From contig NZ_KB849803.1 of assembly GCF_000369065.1 (NCBI RefSeq), positions 124,001 to 188,000 on the forward strand: a stretch of 64,000 bases of DNA. The letters run 5' to 3'. Under the pieces are notes generated by a model. That model saw only the letters and a program-made list of their open reading frames with translations, was not told the DNA's origin and did not search any database. This stretch comes from Acinetobacter haemolyticus CIP 64.3 = MTCC 9819 (GTDB lineage: Bacteria > Pseudomonadota > Gammaproteobacteria > Pseudomonadales > Moraxellaceae). A program made the position numbers and the translations under genes. This document shows positions 47,221 through 56,884 of the stretch, in pieces; the stretch's first letter is position 1, and each line of letters starts with the position of its first letter.

Positions 47221-48936
47221 ATGTCAGGATTACATACGTCTCCAAAATTTTCGGGGTTTATTCGACGGTTAGTCGAAGATGGTCATATGTCTGCATCGAC
47301 AATGCAAACTGCAATCGATACAGCAAAAAAAACACAACAAGATATTGTTGGATATTTAATTGAACATCATCGTATCTCTCAACTCACTATTGCAGAGTCA
47401 ATCTCGGCAGAGTTTGGCGAACCTATTTTTGATTTAGCTGTTTTTGATACTGCTTTATTACCTCGTGAGCTTGCTGACAGCAAATTAATTCAAAAGCATC
47501 GGGTTGCCCCTCTCATTCAACGCGGACAAATTCTTTATGTCGCGACAAGTAATCCAACCAATATTGACGCGCTTGATGCGATGCGATTTAACACCAAGCT
47601 CAATATTGAACCGATTATCGTCGAACATAGTAAACTTGAAAAACTGATTGAACAGCAGTTTGGTGACTCTGGAAGTTTTGATTTTGGTGACAGTGAAGAC
47701 TTTGACTTAGATATTGATGTCAGCCAAGATTCGCAGAAAGATGAAAGTGATGAAACGCCTCAAGGGGATGAATCACCAATTGTAAAATACATCAACAAGT
47801 TACTGATTGATGCCATTCGCATGGGTGCGTCTGATCTACATTTTGAACCCTATGAAAAAACCTATCGTGTTCGTTATCGCGTAGATGGTGTCTTAAGACA
47901 AATTGCGACGCCACCGTTGCAAATGGCAAATCGCTTAGCTTCCCGTTTAAAAGTCATGTCTCAAATGGACATTTCTGAAAAACGAATGCCGCAAGATGGT
48001 CGTATTAAGCTCAAACTTTCGAAAACCAAAGCGATTGACTTTCGTGTCAACTCACTGCCTACCCTATTTGGTGAAAAGCTAGTACTCCGTATTCTGGATC
48101 CTTCCAGCGCCATGCTCGGAATTGAGGCACTCGGTTACGAGGATGAACAAAAAGCTCTATTTATGGAGGCGCTTGAAAAACCTCAAGGCATGCTGTTAAT
48201 TACTGGCCCAACGGGTTCTGGTAAAACTGTGTCGTTATATACAGGTCTCAACATTCTAAATACTGAAGACACCAATATTTCTACTGCTGAAGACCCAGTG
48301 GAGATTAACTTAGAAGGAATCAATCAGGTTAACGTCAACACCAAGACAGGCCTTACCTTCTCTGCCGCGCTGAAAGCATTCTTACGTCAAGATCCAGACA
48401 TTATCATGGTCGGTGAGATTCGTGACCTAGAAACAGCAGAAATTGCAATCAAGGCTGCTCAAACGGGTCATATGGTGATGTCCACGCTACATACCAATAG
48501 TGCACCTGAAACACTGACGCGTTTACGCAATATGGGCGTTCCCTCTTTCAATATCGCAACTTCGGTCAATCTTGTGATTGCACAACGCTTAGCCCGTCGT
48601 TTATGCTCACACTGTAAAGCACCCATAGAGATCCCCAAACAAAGCTTATTAGAACTCGGCTTTACTGAACAGGATTTAGCTGACCCTGAATTGCAAATCT
48701 TTCAACCAGTCGGCTGCTCAGAATGTCGTGAAGGCTATAAAGGCCGTGTCGGTATCTATGAGGTCATGAAGGTGACGCCTGAGATCTCTAAAATTATTAT
48801 GGAGGATGGCAATGCTTTACAAATCGCAGCGGCATCAGAAAAAGCAGGATTTAATAATTTAAGACGCTCAGGTTTAAAAAAGGTCATGCAAGGCATTACC
48901 TCATTGCAAGAAATTAACCGCGTCACAAGTGAATAA
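47221..48936 (+). CDS. pilB: Type IV pilus assembly ATPase PilB
   Basis: Hexameric cytoplasmic motor that extends type IV pili, needed for twitching and natural transformation in Acinetobacter. 571 residues: N-terminal GspE-type domain (about 10-165), Walker A GPTGSGKTVSLY near 329, Asp box GEIRDLETAE near 399, His box STLHTNSAPETLTRL near 421 and a tetracysteine zinc site (CSHC near 462, CSEC near 499). First gene of pilB-pilC-pilD-coaE. Confidence 0.97.
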   Translation: MSGLHTSPKFSGFIRRLVEDGHMSASTMQTAIDTAKKTQQDIVGYLIEHHRISQLTIAESISAEFGEPIFDLAVFDTALLPRELADSKLIQKHRVAPLIQRGQILYVATSNPTNIDALDAMRFNTKLNIEPIIVEHSKLEKLIEQQFGDSGSFDFGDSEDFDLDIDVSQDSQKDESDETPQGDESPIVKYINKLLIDAIRMGASDLHFEPYEKTYRVRYRVDGVLRQIATPPLQMANRLASRLKVMSQMDISEKRMPQDGRIKLKLSKTKAIDFRVNSLPTLFGEKLVLRILDPSSAMLGIEALGYEDEQKALFMEALEKPQGMLLITGPTGSGKTVSLYTGLNILNTEDTNISTAEDPVEINLEGINQVNVNTKTGLTFSAALKAFLRQDPDIIMVGEIRDLETAEIAIKAAQTGHMVMSTLHTNSAPETLTRLRNMGVPSFNIATSVNLVIAQRLARRLCSHCKAPIEIPKQSLLELGFTEQDLADPELQIFQPVGCSECREGYKGRVGIYEVMKVTPEISKIIMEDGNALQIAAASEKAGFNNLRRSGLKKVMQGITSLQEINRVTSE

Positions 48937-48960
48937 AATTAATAAAAAGGATTATCAGTC

Positions 48961-50187
48961 ATGGCAGCTAAAAAAGCGCAAATGATGCCTACTTTTGCTT
49001 ACGAAGGGGTAGATCGCAAAGGGGCAAAAATTAAAGGGGAATTACCAGCACGTAATATGGCTTTAGCCAAAGTCACATTACGCAAACAAGGGGTAACGAT
49101 TAAGAACATTCGAGAAAAACGCAAAAACATTCTTGAAGGTTTGATGAAGAAGAAAGTCACCACCCTTGATATCACGGTATTTACACGCCAACTGGCAACC
49201 ATGATGAAAGCTGGTGTCCCACTCGTGCAAGGCTTTGAAATCGTGGCTGAAGGTTTAGAGAATCCATCGATGCGGGAAGTGGTACTTGGACTCAAAGGCG
49301 AAGTTGAAGGCGGTAATACCTTTGCGGGCGCATTAAGAAAATACCCACAATACTTTGACAACCTCTTTTGCTCTTTAGTTGAATCTGGTGAACAATCTGG
49401 TGCACTAGAAACCATGCTAGATCGCGTCGCGATTTATAAAGAGAAAAGTGAGTTACTCAAACAAAAAATCAAAAAAGCCATGAAATATCCTGCGACAGTT
49501 ATCGTGGTTGCAGTGATTGTCACCATTATTTTGATGGTCAAGGTAGTCCCTGTTTTCCAAGATCTATTTAGCTCATTTGGTGCAGATTTACCTGCTTTTA
49601 CCAAAATGGTCGTGAATATGTCCGTTTGGATGCAAGAATATTGGTTTATTTTAATTATCGTTGTCGGTGCGATTATTGCCTGTTTTCTTGAAGCAAAAAA
49701 GCGTAGTAAAAAATTCCGCGACACTCTTGATAAACTTGCATTACGCTTACCAATATTTGGTGATTTGGTTTATAAAGCAATTATTGCGCGTTATAGTCGT
49801 ACACTTGCAACAACATTTGCAGCAGGGGTTCCATTGATTGATGCACTCGAATCAACGGCTGGTGCAACCAACAACGTTGTTTATGAAGAAGCCGTGATGA
49901 AAATTCGTGAAGATGTTGCTACAGGACAACAGTTACAATTTGCCATGCGTGTTTCTAATCGCTTTCCATCAATGGCGATTCAAATGGTCGCAATTGGTGA
50001 AGAATCAGGTGCTTTAGATAGTATGCTTGATAAAGTTGCTACTCACTTCGAAAATGAAGTCGACAATGCGGTCGATGGCTTAACCGCAATGATGGAGCCA
50101 TTAATTATGGCAATTCTAGGAGTACTTGTGGGTGGTCTTGTTATCGCGATGTACCTTCCAATTTTCCAAATGGGCTCTGTGGTCTAA
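48961..50187 (+). CDS. pilC: Type IV pilus inner-membrane platform protein PilC
   Basis: Inner-membrane platform that couples PilB rotation to pilin insertion. 408 residues with two GspF/T2SSF domains: the first with FTRQLATMMKAGVPLVQG near 75, the second with YSRTLATTFAAGVPLIDAL near 278. Three membrane helices at about 175-200, 220-240 and 380-402. The stop codon overlaps the pilD ATG by one base. Confidence 0.97.
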   Translation: MAAKKAQMMPTFAYEGVDRKGAKIKGELPARNMALAKVTLRKQGVTIKNIREKRKNILEGLMKKKVTTLDITVFTRQLATMMKAGVPLVQGFEIVAEGLENPSMREVVLGLKGEVEGGNTFAGALRKYPQYFDNLFCSLVESGEQSGALETMLDRVAIYKEKSELLKQKIKKAMKYPATVIVVAVIVTIILMVKVVPVFQDLFSSFGADLPAFTKMVVNMSVWMQEYWFILIIVVGAIIACFLEAKKRSKKFRDTLDKLALRLPIFGDLVYKAIIARYSRTLATTFAAGVPLIDALESTAGATNNVVYEEAVMKIREDVATGQQLQFAMRVSNRFPSMAIQMVAIGEESGALDSMLDKVATHFENEVDNAVDGLTAMMEPLIMAILGVLVGGLVIAMYLPIFQMGSVV

Positions 50188-51047
50188 TGCAGCAATTCTT
50201 AAATTATTTTATCGAAAACCCAACTGCACTTTATCTAGCAGTTGGGCTTTTTAGTTTATGTATTGGTAGCTTTCTGAATGTTGTTATTTTCCGAACGCCA
50301 AGAATGATGGAGCAGGAATGGCAACAAGAATGCCAAATGCTACTCCATCCAGAACAACCTATCATTGAAGAAGAAAAGCTGACTTTAAGTCACCCTGCAT
50401 CAACTTGCCCTAAGTGCCACACCCCTATCCGCTGGTATCAAAATATCCCAGTGATCAGCTGGTTAGTACTCCGTGGTAAATGCGGTGCCTGTCAAAACCC
50501 GATTAGTATTCGTTACCCATTGATCGAGTTATTGACCATGGGATGCTCTCTAGTGGTCGTTGCTGTTTTTGGTCCTACCCTCCAAATGCTATTCGGTTTA
50601 GTTCTGACTTGGGTGTTAATTACCCTTACTTTTATTGATTTTGATACACAATTGCTTCCAGACCGCTTTACACTCCCATTGGCAGCACTCGGTTTAGCCA
50701 TTAATAGTTTTGCGATCTACACCACAGCAAACTCAGCAATTTGGGGTTATGTGATTGGCTTCCTTTGCCTTTGGATTGTTTATTATCTTTTTAAAATATT
50801 TACTGGCAAAGAGGGTATGGGCTATGGCGATTTTAAATTACTGGCTGCATTAGGGGCTTGGATGGGTCCAATGCTCTTGCCTTTAATTGTGTTACTTTCT
50901 TCTGTTGTCGGTGCAATTATTGGTATCATCTTATTGAAAATGCGCGGTGAAAATCAGCCCTTTGCTTTTGGCCCCTATATTGCAATTGCAGGCTGGATCG
51001 CATTTTTATGGGGTGATCAAATTATGAAAGTTTATTTAGGTGGCTAA
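50187..51047 (+). CDS. pilD: Prepilin peptidase / N-methyltransferase PilD
   Basis: Membrane aspartyl protease that cleaves type IV prepilins and pseudopilins after Gly and methylates the new N-terminus. 286 residues: cytoplasmic zinc site CPKCH near 73 and CGAC near 98, first catalytic Asp in TFIDFDTQLLPD near 150, second in GMGYGDFKLL near 211, eight membrane segments. Very probably also processes type II secretion pseudopilins encoded elsewhere. Confidence 0.97.
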   Translation: MQQFLNYFIENPTALYLAVGLFSLCIGSFLNVVIFRTPRMMEQEWQQECQMLLHPEQPIIEEEKLTLSHPASTCPKCHTPIRWYQNIPVISWLVLRGKCGACQNPISIRYPLIELLTMGCSLVVVAVFGPTLQMLFGLVLTWVLITLTFIDFDTQLLPDRFTLPLAALGLAINSFAIYTTANSAIWGYVIGFLCLWIVYYLFKIFTGKEGMGYGDFKLLAALGAWMGPMLLPLIVLLSSVVGAIIGIILLKMRGENQPFAFGPYIAIAGWIAFLWGDQIMKVYLGG

Positions 51048-51048
51048 T

Positions 51049-51654
51049 ATGCAATTTATCTTGGGGATTACAGGTGGTATTGGCAGCGGTAAATCAGCTG
51101 CGACTCAATGGTTTGAGTCCCAAGGTATTACAGTCGTTGATGCAGATGTTGTGGCGAGAGAGGTCGTCGAACCAGGTCAAAAGGCGCTGCAAGATATCCA
51201 TCAAGCTTTCGGTGACTGGGTCTTACTTGAAGACGGTCATCTGAATCGACGTGCGCTTAGAGAGCATATTTTCAAATCTCCTGAAGCCCGTCAAACCTTA
51301 GAACAGATTACCCATCCAGCGATTCGTCAGTCTATTATCCAACAACTACAGCATGCTGAAAGCCCTTATGTCATTTTGGTTTCACCACTCTTATTTGAAA
51401 CAAATCAACATGAATTGGTCCATCATACGCTACTGGTTGATGCAGATGAGCAAACGCAATTGCAACGCGCTAGCCAACGAGATGTACAAAACCAAGAACA
51501 AATTAGAAAAATTATCGCAGCGCAAATGCCAAGAAATCAAAAACAGCAACTGGCCAATGATATTGTGTTGAATGATGGTTTATTAGAACATTTACATGAA
51601 CAACTGAGACCCTTGCATCTTACTTATTTGCAACGTGCTGAAAAACACAGCTAA
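51049..51654 (+). CDS. coaE: Dephospho-CoA kinase
   Basis: Last step of CoA biosynthesis. 201 residues: Walker A GITGGIGSGKS at about 6-16, DADVVAREVV near 34, GHLNRRALREHIF near 67 and ITHPAIRQ near 88. I choose the ATG at 51049, one base after the pilD stop; a GTG at 51040 would only add three residues. The pilBCD-coaE order is standard in Gammaproteobacteria. Converges with the EamA gene: the two frames overlap by 4 bp at their ends. Confidence 0.95.
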   Translation: MQFILGITGGIGSGKSAATQWFESQGITVVDADVVAREVVEPGQKALQDIHQAFGDWVLLEDGHLNRRALREHIFKSPEARQTLEQITHPAIRQSIIQQLQHAESPYVILVSPLLFETNQHELVHHTLLVDADEQTQLQRASQRDVQNQEQIRKIIAAQMPRNQKQQLANDIVLNDGLLEHLHEQLRPLHLTYLQRAEKHS

Positions 51655-52568
51655 TTTTTATTTTGCTGGGAAAGTTGCTGACTTAAACTGTCTTGTCTCC
51701 GCCATCTCCAAGGCTGTAATGCACCAATTGCCATCCCGACTAGACCACACGCAACAGCAAGACTTAAAGGCTCATTTAACAACGGCACTGCAATCACGGC
51801 GGCAATAAAGGGTGCCAAAGTGACAATACTTCCTGTTTTAAATGCGCCTAAACGCTCAATTGCAGCAACATAGGTCAAGGTTGCAATAATGACGACTAAT
51901 ACGCCATGGAACAGTCCTTGTATAACTAAATGTAAAGGTTCTGCCTCATGGAAATGCTTTGGAATAAATAAAAAATAAATTGGTAGATAAATCAATGCTG
52001 ACCAAATCACTACACTCGCCGTAGAATGCCACGCCGACATTTTCCATTGTTTAAGAAGTACGGTAAAAATACCCCACCAGACTGCACTCATGAACAAAAG
52101 TACATCCCCCACCCCAAATACAGTGGTTTGTTCATGCAACATCAAATAACTCATCAGCGCTAATGCACTCAACATGATGACTAAACTCATCCAAGTATGT
52201 TTATCAAAAGGTTGCTTAAAGATGAGATAGGCCGCCACGGCGGTACAAAGAGGAATACAACCATTAAGGAAAATGGCAGCATGTGCTGCTGGTGCATGTA
52301 AAAAAGCAATATAGACCGTAAAACAATACGCCAACCCACCAATCAATGCCAAAATCACGGCACGAGGTTGCCATAAAAAAGCCAAATCTTTTTTATAAAT
52401 TAAGATTGGCATTAAGATCATCGATGCAATCGCAAAACGCATGGCCACTAAATCCCAGGCATTAATATGCCAATGGGCATTGAGACGAGAAAAAATAGTA
52501 AATCCGCCCCAAATGCACATCGTGATCAAGATAAATATGTAGCCTTGAGTTCGCGAGGTCATGTTCAA
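51651..52568 (-). CDS. EamA-family (DMT) transporter
   Basis: Inner-membrane drug/metabolite transporter of unknown substrate. 305 residues, ten predicted membrane helices in two EamA repeats (about 8-140 and 155-290). Typical pieces are CIWGGFTIFSRLNAHWHI, ALIGGLAYCFTVYIAFLH and VTLAPFIAAVIAVPLLNEPLS. It starts 33 bp after the rlmB stop, so it may be co-transcribed with rlmB. No neighbour hints at a substrate. Confidence 0.87.
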   Translation of the reverse strand: MNMTSRTQGYIFILITMCIWGGFTIFSRLNAHWHINAWDLVAMRFAIASMILMPILIYKKDLAFLWQPRAVILALIGGLAYCFTVYIAFLHAPAAHAAIFLNGCIPLCTAVAAYLIFKQPFDKHTWMSLVIMLSALALMSYLMLHEQTTVFGVGDVLLFMSAVWWGIFTVLLKQWKMSAWHSTASVVIWSALIYLPIYFLFIPKHFHEAEPLHLVIQGLFHGVLVVIIATLTYVAAIERLGAFKTGSIVTLAPFIAAVIAVPLLNEPLSLAVACGLVGMAIGALQPWRWRRQDSLSQQLSQQNKN

Positions 52569-52601
52569 TCACTTAATCGATGGCTGAGTAATGCATCAAG
52601 T

Positions 52602-53348
52602 TTACAGGTTGCGCTGACGACAAGCCTCATAGAGCGCCATGCCAGTCGCGACACTCACATTTAAACTCTGTAAATCACCTGACATTGGAATATAAACCGT
52701 TTGATCACATTGCGACTGCGTAATTGGTCTTAAACCTGTGTCTTCAGCCCCCATAACAATCACAACAGGTCCACTAAAGTCACATTGTTGAATCGGCAAA
52801 GCCTTTTCATCTAACATGGTACCAATCACACGAGTATGCGTGGTGTCTTTCAAATGTGCCAAAGTACGCGCTAAATTGGTCACTTGGATAAATTTAACTT
52901 TTTCAGCACCACCTGCGGCAACTTTTCGGGCGGTCGGTGTCAAACTAGCGGCACGATCTCGCGGCACGATTACAGCCTGTACACCCATTGCCGCCGCTGT
53001 ACGAATACAAGCACCTAAATTATGTGGATCTGTCACTTGATCTAGAGCTAACAATAAAGCATTTGGTGATTGTTGCATCAGTTGATCAAGATCTTTTTCG
53101 TTCAAGGTCGGGTGTGGACGCACAGCTGCAACAACGCCCTGATGGAAGGGCTGACCTGCCAATTTTTCTAGACTGTCACGACTCGCCTTTTGTACACTGA
53201 TACCAAAAGGTTCTGCTAACTGCAAAATCTTTTGTAAACGCTGATCATCACGCCCTTTTAAGGTAAATAAGGTCAAAACACGTTCAGGCTCTAACTCTAA
53301 CAACGTCTCAACAGAGTGAACGCCATAATAATATTCAGGTTTTGCCAT
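52602..53348 (-). CDS. rlmB: 23S rRNA (guanosine-2'-O-)-methyltransferase RlmB
   Basis: SpoU/TrmH-family knotted methyltransferase modifying G2251 in the P loop of 23S rRNA. 248 residues: substrate-binding N-domain starting MAKPEYYYGVHSVETLL, then LALDQVTDPHNLGACIRTAA, split here as LALDQVTDPHN and GACIRTAA, IVMGAEDTGLR and the knot segment IPMSGDLQSLNVSVATG. ATG at 53348 is preceded by AGAGG; the frame is open two codons further with only TTG. Confidence 0.95.
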   Translation of the reverse strand: MAKPEYYYGVHSVETLLELEPERVLTLFTLKGRDDQRLQKILQLAEPFGISVQKASRDSLEKLAGQPFHQGVVAAVRPHPTLNEKDLDQLMQQSPNALLLALDQVTDPHNLGACIRTAAAMGVQAVIVPRDRAASLTPTARKVAAGGAEKVKFIQVTNLARTLAHLKDTTHTRVIGTMLDEKALPIQQCDFSGPVVIVMGAEDTGLRPITQSQCDQTVYIPMSGDLQSLNVSVATGMALYEACRQRNL

Positions 53349-53391
53349 GAACAACCTCTTTAACTTAAGGGGGAAATTTAAAAAAATAAAA

Positions 53392-53417
53392 AATCCTGTA
53401 AATGGCTTTACAGGATT
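53392..53417 (-). terminator. Terminator of ppnP
   Basis: Minus strand: AATCCTGTAAA, loop GCCA, TTTACAGGATT (11-bp perfect stem), then TTTTATTTTTTT. It separates ppnP from rlmB. Confidence 0.9.
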
Positions 53418-53456
53418 CTCTTTAGATATAGTGTACTCGATTTAGGTCCAAATAGG

Positions 53457-53783
53457 TTAGCCTTCTAAATGGCAAACATAATCAAGGACTTCATCTGCTT
53501 CGATATGAAACATACTATTACCTGGTACATAAAAAGACTGTCCCGCACGGAACAATTCACTTTCAGCACTATCGGCAATTTTCACACGACACTCCCCTGA
53601 AATAATTTCCATACGCTCAGGGACATGGGTTTCGAAAGTTAGAGGTTGTTCAGTGGGTAAAATCACACCTAACGTCTTTTTCGTTCCATCTTCAAACTGT
53701 ACGGTATGACTGATACATGCCCCGCCAAAATACACATTTGATTTTTTAATGACCGTAACATGATCAAACTGCACTGAACTCAT
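53457..53783 (-). CDS. ppnP: Pyrimidine/purine nucleoside phosphorylase PpnP
   Basis: Cupin-fold enzyme (DUF1255, YaiE) that phosphorolyses diverse nucleosides for salvage. 108 residues; the family is usually 94-110. Segments NVYFGGACISHTV, GVILPTEQPLTFETHVPE, MEIISGECRVKI and FYVPGNSMFHIE are characteristic. Monocistronic, ended by the hairpin at 53392. Confidence 0.92.
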   Translation of the reverse strand: MSSVQFDHVTVIKKSNVYFGGACISHTVQFEDGTKKTLGVILPTEQPLTFETHVPERMEIISGECRVKIADSAESELFRAGQSFYVPGNSMFHIEADEVLDYVCHLEG

Positions 53784-54116
53784 GCCTACTCTCCAAATAA
53801 TGCAGCATTTATATTAGGTTATGATGGAGCTAGTTTAATTGTGCCAGCGCCACGAATCAATCCATTTTTATCATGCTTTCTCCGCAATTTTCTCAGCGCT
53901 GAGATAAAATAAACTGACCCCGCAACCTCTTTAATCAACGAATATAACAAGGGGCGCGCTTTAAAATGATCAAGTCATTTATTTACAACAATATTCCACT
54001 AATCCTGAATTCAAATAAATTCAGCGTTCTTTTGTTTCGATCAAACAAGATACTCTTGTCGCCTCGGTAAAATTTCTCTATCTTTAAGCAAAAGATTTCA
54101 TGCATTGGATGCATTC
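53784..54116. other. Divergent intergenic region ppnP / recN
   Basis: 333 bp between divergent genes. The frame of recN is open back to a TTG at 54105 only. I looked for LexA-like CTGT-N8-ACAG palindromes, common before recN in enterics, and saw none; Acinetobacter lacks LexA and uses UmuDAb/DdrR. TTTCTCCGCAATTTTCTCAGCGCTGAG contains a short AGCGCT palindrome. Nothing else is supportable. Confidence 0.4.
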
Positions 54117-55778
54117 ATGCTGACCCATTTAACTTTAATTAATTTTGCACTAGCTGACCATTTGGCTTTAGACATTGAACAAGGCTTTAATGTCTTAACA
54201 GGTGAAACAGGTGCCGGCAAGTCATTATTGTTAGATGCTTTGTCTGCATGTTTGGGTGAACGCACCGATACCAACTATGTTCGCTATGGTGCTGACAAGG
54301 CAGATGTCACCGCCGTGTTCAGTTATCAAGCAGACAGTGCTGAAGCTCATTGGTTGACTGAACATGAACTTGAAGATGACACTGGGGAAATTCATTTAAG
54401 ACGAGTTATTTTTGCTACTGGACGCAGTAAAGCGTGGATCAATGGTCGACCGAGCAGTTTAGCCGAACTTAAAGAAATCGGACGTTTACTGGTTCAGCTT
54501 TATAGTCAGCACAGCCAGCAACAATTACTCGAACCACCCTACCCTAAACATTGGTTAGATCGCTACAATAACTTTGCAGAACCTGCTCAAGCAGTGCGTG
54601 ATGCCTATGCAACATGGCAAAATAATATTCGCCAACATCAAGCAGCTTTAGATGCTCAAGCCACACGCATCCAAAAAATTCAAAGTTTGGAGTTACAAAT
54701 TGAAGAACTCGAAGAAGTCATTCAAACGGATTATCGAGAAACAGAACAAGAGTTTGATCGCCTAAGCCATCACGAACATATCATGCAAGACTGTGGCTAT
54801 AGCTTAAATGTCTTAGATGAAGCCGAGCAAAATATTACCCAAGAAATTGCATCAATTATCCGCCGTTTAGAATCTCATGCTGGACGTAGTGAGCATCTTT
54901 CTAATATTTATAATTCATTATTAAATGCTCAAAGTGAAATTGACGATGCAACTGCAAGTCTACGTCAGTTCATTGACCGCCAAAGTTTTGATCCTGAACG
55001 TATGGAACAACTAAATACCACCTTAGAAGTCTTTCATCGTTTGGCACGAAAATACCGCACCCAACCTGAATTATTAAAACAAGAATATGAAACCTGGCAA
55101 CAAGAGCTAGAACAACTACATCAACTTGAAGATCCTGAAACTTTGGCAGAACAGGTTGAATTATCTCATCAAGCATTTGTGCAAAAAGCCGAATATCTAG
55201 ATCAAATTCGTCGTGAAGCTGCTATTCCTTTAGCTAAACAACTGACTGAACAAGTGAAACCCCTTGCGCTACCAGAAGCACATTTTGAGTTCAAATTTGA
55301 ACCGATGGAACAAGCCAATGCCGAGGGGCTGAGCACAATTCAACTGCTCTTTACTGCGAATAAAGGGATTCCACCACAACCACTGGCACGCGTTGCATCG
55401 GGCGGAGAATTATCCCGTATCGCCTTAGTCATGCAAGTGATGAATGCAGAGAAAACCGAAGCCGAGGTGTTGGTTTTTGATGAAATCGATGTGGGGATTA
55501 GCGGTGGAACAGCTGAAGTTGTTGGCCGGTTACTGGCTGATTTGGCTCAACACGTCCAGTTACTCTGTATTACGCATCAAGCCCAAGTGGCAGCACAATC
55601 TGATCAGCATTTATTGGTGAAAAAACAACAAACAGATCCTGCGAGTAGCACCATCATTGAGTTGGATGAAGAGCACCGTATTTTAGAGCTCGCGCGTATG
55701 TCTGGTGGGGTAGAAATTAGCGAAACAACCCTGCAACACGCCAAGCAATTACGCCAACTCAAATTCCAGTCAGCCTGA
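54117..55778 (+). CDS. recN: DNA repair protein RecN
   Basis: SMC-like cohesin-type ATPase for double-strand break repair. 553 residues from the ATG at 54117 (MLTHLTLINFALAD); a TTG four codons earlier is less likely. Walker A GETGAGKSLLLDAL near 29, coiled-coil arms about 155-360, signature ARVASGGELSRIAL near 425, Walker B VLVFDEIDVGISGGTA near 453 and TCITHQAQVA-like LCITHQAQVAAQ near 487. Monocistronic. Confidence 0.97.
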   Translation: MLTHLTLINFALADHLALDIEQGFNVLTGETGAGKSLLLDALSACLGERTDTNYVRYGADKADVTAVFSYQADSAEAHWLTEHELEDDTGEIHLRRVIFATGRSKAWINGRPSSLAELKEIGRLLVQLYSQHSQQQLLEPPYPKHWLDRYNNFAEPAQAVRDAYATWQNNIRQHQAALDAQATRIQKIQSLELQIEELEEVIQTDYRETEQEFDRLSHHEHIMQDCGYSLNVLDEAEQNITQEIASIIRRLESHAGRSEHLSNIYNSLLNAQSEIDDATASLRQFIDRQSFDPERMEQLNTTLEVFHRLARKYRTQPELLKQEYETWQQELEQLHQLEDPETLAEQVELSHQAFVQKAEYLDQIRREAAIPLAKQLTEQVKPLALPEAHFEFKFEPMEQANAEGLSTIQLLFTANKGIPPQPLARVASGGELSRIALVMQVMNAEKTEAEVLVFDEIDVGISGGTAEVVGRLLADLAQHVQLLCITHQAQVAAQSDQHLLVKKQQTDPASSTIIELDEEHRILELARMSGGVEISETTLQHAKQLRQLKFQSA

Positions 55779-55892
55779 ACTTTGCAACAAATTATCAGAA
55801 AATGATTGGCGAAATCCGATTAACTCTTGTATGTTGATAAAAAGAACCTATATACATAGATTAACTCAATCTTTTGATGGAGAACCGCCTAG

Positions 55893-56447
55893 GTGACGAA
55901 ACAATATTTAACGCATCGTTGTCTCATTGCCCCACCAGACATGGCTGATGAATTCTTTGCAAATACGGTCATCTATGTTGCACGCCATGATGAAGACGGT
56001 GCACAAGGCATCATTATCAATCGCCCATCTGAATTACAGATCAAAGAGCTACTGAATGATTTAGAAATTGATGCGGATAATGTACAACCCCATGCAGTTT
56101 TGCAGGGTGGACCATTGCGTCCAGAAGCTGGCTTTGTATTACATACTGGACAACCGACTTGGCATTCATCGATAGCCGTTGGTGAAAATGTATGTATTAC
56201 CACCAGCAAAGATATTTTAGATGCGATTGCTCACAATGAAGGTGTTGGCCGTTATCAGATCGCGCTAGGTTATGCGAGTTGGGCAAAAAATCAACTTGAA
56301 GAAGAAATGGCACGTGGCGACTGGTTGATTTGTGATTCTGATATGGATTTGATTTTCAATCTACCCTATGGCGATCGTTGGGATGCGGCATACAAAAAAA
56401 TCGGCGTAGATCGTACTTGGCTTGCCTCAGAGATTGGTCATGCCTGA
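55893..56447 (+). CDS. yqgE: YqgE/AlgH family protein
   Basis: Conserved protein of unknown biochemical role (UPF0301). 184 residues, with the N-terminal [21 protein letters not shown], written [10 protein letters not shown] and [19 protein letters not shown], then [24 protein letters not shown] and [17 protein letters not shown]. The start is GTG with GGAG-type spacing (GGAGAACCGCCTAG) upstream. It overlaps ruvX by 8 bp, and this pairing is conserved across Proteobacteria. Confidence 0.93.
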   Translation: MTKQYLTHRCLIAPPDMADEFFANTVIYVARHDEDGAQGIIINRPSELQIKELLNDLEIDADNVQPHAVLQGGPLRPEAGFVLHTGQPTWHSSIAVGENVCITTSKDILDAIAHNEGVGRYQIALGYASWAKNQLEEEMARGDWLICDSDMDLIFNLPYGDRWDAAYKKIGVDRTWLASEIGHA

Positions 56448-56883
56448 GTTAAATCCCCCTCAATCTATTATGGCTTTTGATTTTGGAACACAAAAAATGG
56501 GAATGGCAATTGGCCAATCAAGTATTGAAAGTGCCAATCCACTCCCACTGTTCAGCATGAAAGATGGTATTCCCGACTGGAACCAACTGTTAAAAATCGT
56601 CAAAGAATGGCAGCCCAATCTATTTATTGTTGGCTTACCCCTAAATATGGATGACAGTGAGTCTGAACTGTCAGCCCGAGCTCGAAAGTTTGCAAGACGC
56701 CTACGCCATCAAACCAATATTACCACTTGGATGGTAGATGAACGCCTAACTACACGAGAAGCACGGGAAGAACTCGAATTTTATCAAAGCAAAGGACAAG
56801 CAAAGCGTTTATCAGCAGACAGCTTTGCCGCTGCACTGCTTATTCAAAGTTGGTATCGCAATCCTGTTGGAATTACACCTTAG
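56440..56883 (+). CDS. ruvX: Putative Holliday junction resolvase / pre-16S rRNA nuclease RuvX (YqgF)
   Basis: RNase H-fold nuclease implicated in 16S rRNA 5'-end maturation. 147 residues from the ATG at 56440: [17 protein letters not shown] carries the first catalytic Asp, [18 protein letters not shown] the middle signature, [10 protein letters not shown] the Glu region and [12 protein letters not shown] the last Asp. The frame is open to a TTG at 56422, but the ATG overlaps yqgE by 8 bp as expected. Its stop is one base from the stop of the convergent HlyD-family gene. Confidence 0.93.
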   Translation: MPELNPPQSIMAFDFGTQKMGMAIGQSSIESANPLPLFSMKDGIPDWNQLLKIVKEWQPNLFIVGLPLNMDDSESELSARARKFARRLRHQTNITTWMVDERLTTREAREELEFYQSKGQAKRLSADSFAAALLIQSWYRNPVGITP

Positions 56884-56884
56884 C

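Noticed and set aside
53784..54116. LexA box in front of recN
   Set aside because: No CTGT-N8-ACAG palindrome found, and Acinetobacter is known to lack a canonical LexA.
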